NCBI GenBank assembly: GCA_008921705.1
Contig: VFFE01007504.1
Coordinates: 1,547,894-1,611,893, forward strand
Origin: Burhinus oedicnemus
Lineage: Eukaryota; Chordata; Aves; Charadriiformes; Burhinidae
Reading direction: 5' to 3'
DNA: 64,000 bases
The notes beneath the pieces are model-generated. The model had not been told where the DNA came from. It ran no database searches and worked only from the letters and a program-made list of their open reading frames with translations. Position numbers and translations under genes: made by a program. Position 1 is the stretch's first letter. The number at the start of each line of letters is the position of its first letter. Of this stretch, positions 42,736 through 51,638 are shown piece by piece.

Positions 42736-43300
42736 CTGCGCTCCCGGACGGAGAGTCCCTCACGGCCACAGCGACTCCTCAGCCCCAACAACACAAGATG
42801 GCGTTTGCGCCGCCACGCAACGTCACGTGAGGCCATGCCCCGCCCCCTGCCTCTGCCGAAGGACCCGGATGGGCGACGGCACTCCCCTCTCTTCCTTCTT
42901 CCCTGCTCCCCCCCTCGCGCAGGCACCGCCCGCGTGACGACACCGCGCCGCGAGGGAGGGGGCGGTCCCCCAGCAGCTGCGCGCGCATGTCCTCACACAC
43001 ACCCCACCAGCACCACCCTGCGGGAGCGCGGGCGCCCCCTGCTGGAAGCAGTGGGGACTGCGCCCCCCCGCCGTACAGCCCTATGGGAAGGTGGGGGTGC
43101 CGTGGCGGGTCGGTGCTGGGGGCTGCCCGGCCAGGACCCGCCGCGCCTCCCGCCTCTCCCGGAGCGGCGGGCCCCCCCTCAGCCTGATTCCCCCCCGGCA
43201 GTTAAATTACTGCCGCACCCTCCTGCCGCGGTCTCCCGCCTAGGTAGGCCCCGCAGGGCCGGGCGCAAACCGGTGGTTGGGGGCTTCGGCCGCTGAGGTA
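42080..43300. promoter_or_regulatory. GIGYF2: CpG island promoter of GIGYF2
   Basis: This block of about 1.2 kb is strongly GC- and CpG-rich in contrast with AT-rich flanks. It contains the presumed GIGYF2 first exon. Candidate sites seen are GTCACGTGA at 42822-42830 (E-box of the USF/TFE type) and AAGATGGCG at 42795-42803 (YY1-type). No TATA box was seen. The boundaries are by eye. Long open frames in the block, including one of 235 codons at 42062-42769 on the minus strand, are explained by lack of stop codons in GC-rich DNA. Confidence 0.88.
42736..42850 (-). other. GIGYF2: GIGYF2 non-coding first exon (5' end uncertain)
   Basis: A consensus donor GCGCAG|GTAACG ends an exon at 42736 inside the CpG island, on the GIGYF2 strand. 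Vertebrate GIGYF2 starts with an untranslated exon, so this is the natural candidate. The transcription start is not determinable here; 42850 is a working limit upstream of the E-box and YY1-like sites. Other alternative first exons in the island are possible. Confidence 0.6.
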
Positions 43301-46300
43301 AATGACTGCCAGGCTGCTGCATCCTCGCTTCCTGAGCACAGGTTTATCACTCGCAGCCTTACCCTTTCCCTCGCCTTCTAGGTTATGCGTGGGTAATTTA
43401 GCTTTATTGGTAGCACTAAAAGGCTACAAGGTACTAACTCTGAGAAGCAACTGCGTTTTAACCAGACGCTGTGTCCAGGCACCGAGGGGATCAGGCCTGC
43501 TCCCACCCAGACACCAGAGGAGGCACGCAGATGCGCTGCTGTGGGAGATGGACGGGGAGGAAGGTGGCTGCTGCTGTCAGAGAAAGGGTATTAGGTGGTA
43601 CATATTTTGACTCCAGATTTCCTGATGGAAAAATCAGGAGCTCAAGGCAAACTTTTTTTATAGCTAAAAATACTGGTCTATTTTTAGTCCTAAAACCCAT
43701 ATTAGTACATGATGCAGGATAGCCCCATGTGGTTCCTTCAGCCTAAAAAACTGTTCTTGGCTGTTACACGCTATTGAAGGTATAACCATTTTCAGCTGAA
43801 ACAGTATCACTCCAATCATGATTTCAGCCACAATCCGTGTAGCTTTCTCCCTCCTTTCCTAGGTGAATAAATACTTGTCATGGTGCACTGAATGCCAGCC
43901 AAAAAGGATGCAACAGTGAACACAAGTGATTCTTCTGAGCTAATGGGTTGAAAGGCTGTAATTCTTGGGACATGTTTTTTAGCTGACAGCAACATAGGAC
44001 TAGACTACTTCACCTGAAAATCTTAGAATGAAATTTCTCCTTTAGGAGGCTGGTACGTAAGAGCAAAGCTTCCTAGCAAAGGGCTGGCCTCTTGATAAGC
44101 TACATCTGATCTTCCTGCTGGTTGTCACACAGCTTGAGCGAGTACTAGTAACAGTATGGGGAGGGAGAGCGGCAGCACTGCATTTCAAGTTGTTAGAACT
44201 TCCAACCTCACTGCAGAAGTGGCTGTGCCTTGTTACTCTACATACTGAACTTGAATTAGAGCACTCAAAAATATTTTCACATGCTCTGAGACAAGCTTTA
44301 GCTGAGATGGGAGAAGTTTAGTACTTGCAGAAATTTTTTTATCCCAGTTAGCACAAACATTATGTTATTGAGACAAAAAAAAATGCAAGAAGAGAGTGTC
44401 TGAAGCATGCCTCATCTGCAGAACTTGGCATTTTTGTAAAATACCTCAAGGAAACTCAGATTACTTTTTTTTTATAGTACCGCATGCATCTTAATCCTCC
44501 AAAACACTCATTCAAGCAGAACAGGGAAACTGTCATGAAAATTCAAGACTGTACCTGCATGGTTAAATTCCTGCATGGTTCAATTACAGGACTTCAGCTG
44601 ATGTTGTCTAGGTGAAATCACCCCAGCAGCTAGTCTGGGTACCGAAGGCATGATGTACTTCAGAGCCCTGGCCCCCATGCCAATTCATCCTCACCGTTAA
44701 TAATCCACATGCAGGGAAGCAGCCTCCCTAATGAACTAAAAACCTTCCTTATTGACCCTTTGCTTTCACACCTCCTAGCTTGGAAGCAAGAGCCTGCCTC
44801 TCTTGGTACAGCAGAGGAGCTACAAACACAGAGCACAGCTTTGAAACAGCAAATAATTGTCAAAAGCAGCCCAGATGATGTGGCAGTCTGTCACATCTCC
44901 CCTCGCCACCCCCACTTTTCGTTACTTGGAAAAGTAGCTTCCCTGTTTGTCGAAATACCAGGGATTTTGTCTGAAAAGAGTCAATATCTCAGCAGCCTCT
45001 GTTTTCCATGTCCTCATTTGTCAAATCCCTAAAAATAATAAAAACGACAATTCAGGCAGGTGAACATCCGACTGTAGTTTTTAAAGTCAGTCACTTCAAT
45101 GCATCTGTCACCTCAGATGGCTTATGCTGAAAGACAGACTACCACAAATACGCAGCTACTTCTGCAGCATCCAATTATTTAAGACATCCTTCCCACATGC
45201 GGCAAGCTGAGTTTAAAGGCACTTGGGTTACGCCATCTTGCCGAGGGATTTATTTGGACACTTCAATAAGGTTAAAATTTGATTTAGTCACCTTAGTCCT
45301 CACAGCTAAAGCCTGAACCCTAAGCCAGGAAGAACCTGATTGTATTGTTTCCCTTTCCCTCCCGACTGTTTACACAGAGCTTTTTAGGTAAGACTTCCTG
45401 CCATCACTCACTGTCCCCTACAGCCAACCACAATAGCTGTGACAGAAGCATCCTGCAATCTGAGTATCCAGACAGGCTGAACCCATCCTCAGTGCTGGCT
45501 GAAGTGTTAGTGACTCCTCTACTGTGCATCTCCTACTCTGGGAAACTTGAAATAAAAATCCTCCAGGGATTAAGGACTACCTGGAGTTCCTGCTCTGGGA
45601 GACAAGCAACTTGAAGCAAGTCGTCATCCCTTCTGGGAAGGACCCATAACCACAACAGGCTTTTCATCAAACTTCTCTGCTTGCTATCACAAACAGCCTT
45701 AGAGTCACTTGGGGCATGTCAGGAGTGCCAGACCAGTATTGATGTACCAGCAGGTATCAGTAAAGAGAGTTGGGATTGCCAGGACCTTTAAGAGCTACCT
45801 GTGGTGACATCAGGCATAAAAGGAAGACAGAGTGTCAAGGATTGTAATGTATTAATTATAGGCAAATAAAATTAAGTAATTACTATCAGCCAGTACTAGA
45901 TGGGAGATTTAGCTAATTTCTTTTTAGTACTTCTGCAGAACCTATTGACATTGTTATTCAATCCAATAGTTGCCAGCAAAACAGAACAATTTAGAAAGCA
46001 GTTAATTTCCCAATGTCAATTTTTGAAAAGCAAATTTCAAAACTCACATTGCTGCAACTTCAAAATCCAAAAGCACTTACTGTTCACTGCACTGAATAAA
46101 GGCCCCAACTAGCAGCACCTATTTGACTTGAACAAAACTACCACAGACACACGGCTCACTTCCTTATTGAAACTTGTCAGCTGGAGTTGACTCAAATCTT
46201 TTGAAATAAAACCACTGGAAGCCCTTTTCCCACCCTCTCCTCCTGCTGCACGTGCTAAGTAGCATGAGTCAGCAATGCTTGCTACACTGCAAAGAAAAAA

Positions 46301-47019
46301 AAAAGAGAAAAAACAAGAGCTGCAGCGTTGCAATTTTCCTGTGGAAATAGAGACTAAGGAACCTTCACCCTAATTTTACCTGACCTCCAAGACCCAAGGG
46401 CTCACAGACACATGGTGAATGCATCAACTGCCAACAACACACAGAGCAGAGCTGCACCAGATAAAATATTTACGTGTTTTGTTTCATCACTGGATCGTAC
46501 CTGCAACAATGCATAGTTAGGCCTCCTCCTGAGCCCTCCCTCCAAACTGGCAGTGCCAGCAAAGCTTAGCAGATCAGCAATGGTAGAAACAAGATGCTTG
46601 GACACATTTTCAGATGGCCACATTCTTTTTTCTCCCTTCTATAAAGGCAGAAAGAGGAAATGCAAAGGGAAATCTAGCTGAAGCAACCTGCCTAGCTCCC
46701 AGCTGGGGCACTACTGGGGCTGACACACAGTGGCTATTTTAAGATAAGTTCAGATGTCAACATTTAGCAGTGGACAGTATTTCAAATATTTACACAGCCA
46801 CGTCCCTTTCTGAGGAACTGCAAACATTAGGGCTTTTCGCACCAGAACTGCTGTAGAGAAGGGGAAGTGCTATCAAGAAGCAGCTGAACACTTCCCTCAT
46901 TCCTCCAAGTCAGGACATCGAGCTTTGGGGATCAAATACAGGCACATTCAAAAGTGGGGATTGCTACTGTAATTTGTGAACAAAACAGTATATTCAGGGA
47001 CCTAAAATAAATGACAGAC
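42851..47019. other. Intergenic region between GIGYF2 and EFHD1
   Basis: This spacer of about 4.2 kb lies between the GIGYF2 promoter and the EFHD1 polyadenylation site; both genes point the same way. Apart from the tail of the CpG island, a 16-bp tandem duplication at 44554-44585 and A/T tracts, nothing was recognised. Open frames of up to about 107 codons show no family resemblance. Confidence 0.7.
44554..44585. repeat. 16-bp tandem duplication
   Basis: Adjacent units cctgcatggttaaatt and cctgcatggttcaatt (one mismatch) lie in the intergenic spacer. It is a simple local duplication. Confidence 0.8.
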
Positions 47020-48550
47020 AAGACCAGAGATAACAATGCTTTATTTGTACATTTCAGCAACAGGAGAAATAATTGAAGATGAAATTATCTGCTTTGTTGT
47101 AAAGTATAAAAACATTTAATTATAAATATTTAGCTAGAAAAGCGTGATTTATAAAATATAATCTGTGAAGATATATACACACAGTTTAATTGTTTAGCAA
47201 TTCTTTCACCTGACATTAAAGAGTAGAGGTTTTTCTATTTATTATTCCACACTCACAGTTTATGAAGCAAAATAGACAAGTGAAAAGAGGACTGGTGAGT
47301 TTCGTTCTGGGAAGAAAAAAATACAATAAAATGCACGAACTGGGGCAATAGCAGAGGCAGAATTTGAGCAAATCCATGTTGCGAGAGGTCTCTGGGGGAA
47401 CACAGCTCCCCTGCCATGACCATATACATCCAGACAAGCAGTGGGCATTTTAACATTTGTGGGCAAGTTTCTTGTGTTTGTGAAAGAAAATGGCTAATAA
47501 TACAGTGCAAGCCCTCTGAATTCAGTTCAGCTAAACATGCTCACCTCACTGCTCTTGCCTTCTTGAGCAGGGATTGCCCAGTATGCTGGGCTGGTGTTAT
47601 CTGTTGTGGCTCTAATAAAAATCAAACAATGTCACCTCAATGATTCAGGATATGAGCAAATTTCCAAATAGAAGACCCCAGTGTGCCATCTGATTGCATC
47701 ATCCAGCTGGCAATATCCCTTAAAAACAGATACAGCTGCCTAAGGCTGGAAAATACAGTGAAGCCATACAGTACACTAAGCATGATGGAATGTGAAAGAA
47801 GATATATGGTCAGGCAACTTAATTTTCTATTCCTCTTTTAAGAGAGTGCCAGCTTCCTCCCTTTGAAGTCTTGGGAAATCTCACCTTTTATCAAAAGGTT
47901 TGTTACTATGGCACTTCAAGAAGAAAAACTGGAAGACTCTCCAACATGCTGGGCAGCAGAAAATGCTGCAGGAAATTATAATTAGTTTGATCCATGTCCC
48001 TAGTAACTATCTTTTGCTCTTCACAGTGTTTTCACAGTGCCCACGGCATGGGGCTTTGAGGAAGAAAAGGGATAGTCAAGGATGCACGACAACATCCAAC
48101 AGCAGTACAAACGTACAGGAAGTCAAGCTGTACTTTGTATACCCCAACTTACACAAGCCCTTACTACTTGCCTGTAAGCAAGGAATGAATTAACACAGGG
48201 TTGCGAAAAAAAGCTTGTATAGAAAAGACGGAAAGAATGAAGTAGGCAAACATGACACTTGTCAGTGCTCACCCACGATTTGCTACCTGCTGTTTCTGCT
48301 TCAGGGTGATGTGCTCCTGACGGTTCAGAGCAAACAGCATATACACAGCTCTTACGATTCACATTGTTATGAATGCATAGTAACTGCAAGAGTTGTGCCC
48401 TTAGAAACTCAGGAGGATCTTCAGTAGAGGAAGGCTAGCAAAGCTGTAATGAGTTTTAGGCAGGATCCAGGCAGTTCTCTCCAGGTACAGCCCTGATCTG
48501 GGAAACGTACCAAGTCATGTGCAATCTCGGAGTGCATATTGGGTGGTTGG
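47020..48550 (-). other. EFHD1: EFHD1 3' UTR
   Basis: About 1.5 kb follows the TAA stop. On the minus strand AATAAA occurs at 47045-47040 (ACAAATAAAGCATTG), followed by a T/G-containing stretch; an alternative AATAAA is at 47243-47238. The extent is inferred from the farther signal. Confidence 0.65.
47040..47045 (-). terminator. EFHD1: EFHD1 polyadenylation signal
   Basis: Canonical AATAAA on the minus strand, about 1.5 kb after the EFHD1 stop. A second copy at 47238-47243 may give a slightly shorter transcript. Confidence 0.6.
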
Positions 48551-48685
48551 TTACTGGGTAAATGCAGACTTTAACTCCCTGAAAGCTGCTCGGCGATGTT
48601 TCCTTTCCTCCTCTTCCCGCTTTCGCTCATCCTGCTCAGCTTTTATCTCTGCTTCAAACTTACTGGCTGAAGAGAGGGCTTGAAC
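48551..48685 (-). CDS. EFHD1: EFHD1 coding exon 4: C-terminal coiled coil
   Basis: The final coding exon has 44 codons plus TAA at 48553-48551. The acceptor is CTTGTAAAG|GTTCAA. It encodes VQALSSASKFEAEIKAEQDE, then RKREEEERKHRRAAFRELKS and AFTQ. The highly charged helix is the C-terminal coiled coil of swiprosins and matches human EFHD1 except near the end (AFTQ against NFNT). It follows exon 3 in phase 0. Confidence 0.96.
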   Translation of the reverse strand, partial: VQALSSASKFEAEIKAEQDERKREEEERKHRRAAFRELKSAFTQ

Positions 48686-49803
48686 CTTTACAAGAGAGAA
48701 AATAAAAGAGCGTCAAGCCTTGCATCAGAGGGAGAGCCAGAAGCTGAACTACTCCCAGATGAGCAACACAAAACTGTTTGCTGTACCTCCCAGCACTTAC
48801 TGGGAAGCTCTGTCAGGATGGGTCAAGTATTAATTACACTGCAGTGCTTGGGTATTTATACCCAATACTTGTTAGCTTGCTTGACTTTAACATCAATAAA
48901 AGAAAGGTCATTTGCTTGTAAGTCACTAACAAGTGACCAAAACAGTGCCATCAGTACCGGCTCACATACATTCTTTCTGTAAGCAGGCAGCACAGCGTAA
49001 GTTGTGAGTATACAGCGGGAGAAGCTACTGCAGAAAACCGTTCTGAATCACAGCCAAATCTGAGAACACCATACTACACCACGAATAATCTGCAGATCAA
49101 AGAGACATTGTTTATTTGCTGGCTATTTTTCCAGCTTTCATCTCAGTACATCTGCTGTGCAATAGCTGTGTTATGCTCTTGGGAAAAAACTTCTTATATA
49201 AACAAGCAGGATTATTTTCTCTCCAAGAGAGCTTTCAAAAAGGGTGCTTTGTCAGCTTCAAATGGTGCAAAGCTCTTTCTGCCAACCCCAGGACCCTGCA
49301 GAACAATTTTGATTCCAGAAGTTACAGAGAGCTGCTTGAGAAAGAGATGTCTGACATCCTATACTCTGAAACACTCCATTCACCACTGAACTCAGTGTTC
49401 GGGTTGAGGGAGGTTTTGCAAAATGGGAAACTTAGTCCCATTAGTTTCCAGGACGCTTTTGTATTTAAAAGCGGTCAGCCAGCTAGTCCCGTAGAGCTCC
49501 CAGCCACAGGGACACAGGTCAGCCAGTCAGCTCTACCAGGGTAAGACCCACAGCAGAGACAGTGAATTAAGCCATTCTAGTGTTGACTGATCTGCAGAGG
49601 AAGGCTGTAGCTAGAGTCCAACATAAAGTTTGAAGGGAAAAGCTATGGCTGAGTTTGGGGATGGGAGGCAAGAAAAATGCATCCTTTTAGCTAGGGAGAA
49701 ATCTGGCAGTATCTCCTATTGAAAAGCAAGCAGGGTCAGTGTCTCAGTGGCAATTAAGGCCTGTGCGCAGAGCTTTTCCATGTTCCTCTGTGCCATGTCG
49801 TAC
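48686..49803 (-). other. EFHD1: EFHD1 intron 3, nothing recognised
   Basis: This 1.1-kb intron has GT-AG ends. Open frames on the plus strand at 49108-49544 have no recognisable similarity. Confidence 0.88.
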
Positions 49804-49938
49804 CTTAGCTTCAAAGAAGTTCTTGGCTCCTTTGACTCCCTCAATGGAGACATCTATCTCTGAGAGCTTCGCAAGAGTCAACAGGCCGCTGTCCTCCTCA
49901 AGTTCCCCAGCTGCAGCTTTATGGAAAATCAGCAGGAA
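49804..49938 (-). CDS. EFHD1: EFHD1 coding exon 3: EF-hand 2 exit helix and linker
   Basis: This 135-base, 45-codon exon has acceptor CTTGCTAG|TTCCTG and donor GCTAAG|GTACGA. It encodes FLLIFHKAAAGELEEDSGLL and then TLAKLSEIDVSIEGVKGAKN and FFEAK. The FLLIFHKAAAGEL stretch is the helix following the second Ca2+ loop. The sequence matches human EFHD1 closely, with a few conservative changes. The exon is phase 0 at both ends. Confidence 0.96.
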
Positions 49939-49985
49939 CTAGCAAGTCAGAGAGAAAATATTCAAGTTCTTCACTGAGGCTCAAA

Positions 49986-50025
49986 CAACTTAAAATGCAA
50001 ACAGCCAACTTAAAATGCAAACAGC
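49986..50025. repeat. Exact 20-bp tandem duplication
   Basis: The unit caacttaaaatgcaaacagc occurs twice back to back, about 50 bases upstream (in gene sense) of EFHD1 exon 3, inside the intron. Exact identity suggests a recent duplication. Confidence 0.9.
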
Positions 50026-50463
50026 ACAGTCATTTACCTGGAAGGGGCTGGAATTTAGATTTCTGAGCAAAGGAAACCAGGTCTATACAAATCAAGTGGC
50101 ACCATGCAACTCGTGTTCCAGTGCCCTGGCTCTGGTAAACAGCCCTGTTCGACTAAGAGGTAGAAATCTCCTAGGAAGAGTATTTCCTGGAAAACAGAGC
50201 CCTGGTGAAGCACAGCTCCTACTGAGCCTGGGCTGCTACTTGGCCGGAGGAAGGAGGCCACCTCTCCACCTGCCTAGTACAACCGTATGGTGGGCTCAGA
50301 TACACCTCTTTATGTCCCCACACCCTAATGGTGTATTCACAAGCCCCCTGCCAGCTTCCCCAGTATTCTGAGGGCTCAGATCACATCCCCTGACAACAAA
50401 AGCAGGACAAAGACTGCCCTGGCTCACACCTGAACCACTGGCTCCCTGAACCAAGGTGCCAGT

Positions 50464-50707
50464 TGTTGTGGTTTGGCCTCAGCCGGCAACAAAGAGCCAC
50501 GCGGTGGCTCGCTCAACCCCCACAGCAGTGGGGGAAAATCAGAAGAAAAAGGCAAAACTCGTGGGTTGAGACAAAGGCAGTTTAATACAACAGCAAAGGA
50601 AAGAGGAGAACAACAACAATAATGCTGATGGAGGAATGTACACACAGGATTACTGTACCAGCGCTCACCAACCGCACCCTGGGCAGCCCCAGCCCGCTCC
50701 CCCACCG
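50464..50707 (-). repeat. Partial 3' LTR of the endogenous retrovirus
   Basis: This matches the right part of the 5' LTR, starting TGTTGTGGTTTGGCC on the plus strand, over about 210 bases with scattered substitutions and small indels. It is cut by the assembly gap, so its U3 start is missing. Confidence 0.88.
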
Positions 50708-50727
50708 NNNNNNNNNNNNNNNNNNNN
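50708..50727. other. Assembly gap (20 N)
   Basis: Exactly 20 N bases lie between the retroviral internal sequence and the second LTR. The round number suggests a placeholder of unknown true length. Confidence 0.97.
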
Positions 50728-51173
50728 GTAGTCTTAAACAGTTGTTTAACCCTAAACAACACCTGAAACACATTCAGGAGACACAGCGATAGGAACACGC
50801 TGGTTTGAGCATCCCAAGGATATTCAAAATTCTCAAAAACTGTCATACCCGGCCCGAAGGAGAAAAGGGAGGCAAAAGAGGTTGGGAAAGTATCCCCCCC
50901 TGTTTCCCCCATAGATTGGGTGTGATTATTAATAAATTCTGAGAGACGGCGCCCAAGGTATGGGCAGGCCAGCAATACCGCATAAACTCCCCAACATAAC
51001 AACCTAAACAGCGATGTTATCATATCATAAGTTGATATTGCACAGGACAGCAAAATCATAATCCTGATCCCTCTGCCAGGGGCAATAAACAGCATCACAG
51101 GGAGCACATAGAGCAGATAAGAGTTTACATAACACAGCCATGCGAACAAACGAAGCAGCATTGTGGTCACCAA
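50728..51173 (-). CDS. Hydrophobic open frame in the retroviral leader, function unknown
   Basis: From ATG at 51173 the frame stays open for about 148 codons up to the assembly gap at 50727, and nominally continues through it. The product is strongly hydrophobic, with about three or four candidate membrane segments (roughly residues 3-30, 36-70 and 125-140) and no Gag, protease, polymerase or envelope motif that I recognise. It begins about 80 bases after the primer-binding site. It may be a conserved accessory or leader frame of this avian family, a 5' part of an unrecognised gene, or a chance opening. The element is old, so expression is doubtful. Confidence 0.45.
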
Positions 51174-51254
51174 CTATTTAACTAAGTTAATAAATGCATA
51201 TAACATTCGTTTTAACAATTTCTGGTCGGATCTGTCGTTATCTCAACCCTTCGT

Positions 51255-51272
51255 GCCCCACGTTGGGCGCCA
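51255..51272 (-). other. Retroviral primer-binding site, tRNA-Lys(1,2) type
   Basis: TGGCGCCCAACGTGGGGC reads on the minus strand eight bases after the end of the 5' LTR. It is the classic 18-base complement to the 3' end of tRNA-Lys1,2. It fixes the orientation and the 5' LTR of the element. Confidence 0.92.
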
Positions 51273-51280
51273 AAAAGGAC

Positions 51281-51638
51281 TGTCGTGGTTTGGCCTCAGC
51301 CGGCAACAAAGAACCACGCGGCCGCTCGCTCAACCCCCGACGTCGGTGGGGGAAAATCCGAAGAAAAAGGCAAAACTCGTGGGTTGAGATAAAGGCAGTT
51401 TAACACAACAGCAAAGGAAAAGGAGAACAACAACAATAACAGTGATGGATGTACACACAGGGTTACTGTACCAGCGCTCACCGACTGACCCGGACCACCC
51501 CAGCCCACTCCCAAGCCTCGACTTCCTCCCCCTCCCCCCAGCCAGCTCCCCCCTATGGACTGGGCATGGCGTCATGTGGTATGGAATACCTGTGTCCCGT
51601 GCCAGAAAATTAACCCTATCCCCGCCGGAACCAGGACA
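51281..51638 (-). repeat. 5' LTR of the endogenous retrovirus
   Basis: This 358-base LTR on the minus strand has TG and CA ends. The start GGGATAGGGTTAATTTTC resembles the conserved start of avian retroviral LTRs. Its right half is shared with 50464-50707. No AATAAA was seen. Confidence 0.88.

Larger units (their letters stand above)
50464..51638 (-). mobile_element. Endogenous retrovirus, LTR - leader - assembly gap - partial LTR
   Basis: This is an old retroviral insertion in an EFHD1 intron, on the minus strand. The 5' LTR (51638-51281) starts TGTCCTGGTTCC and ends GCCAAACCACGACA, with TG...CA termini. A primer-binding site and about 0.5 kb of internal sequence follow, then 20 N, then part of a second LTR ending at 50464. 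CAGT flanks the element on both sides (50460-50463 and 51639-51642), a possible 4-bp target-site duplication. The two LTRs differ at roughly 7% of about 210 comparable bases by eye. No gag, pro, pol or env was recognised in the visible part; the body may be deleted or hidden in the gap. The LTR resembles families common in birds. Confidence 0.9.

Noticed and set aside
42062..42769. 235-codon open frame on the minus strand, with overlapping frames on both strands in the same block
   Set aside because: It lies in a CpG island where stop codons are rare. The Arg/Pro/Gly/Ala-rich product reflects base composition, and no family is recognisable.
44709..45032. 107-codon plus-strand frame in the intergenic spacer
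   Set aside because: No homology is recognised, no promoter or splice context is evident, and the length is within chance expectation.
49108..49544. Overlapping plus-strand frames of 93 and 142 codons
   Set aside because: They lie within EFHD1 intron 3 on the opposite strand. The sequence looks non-coding and two overlapping frames are open at once.
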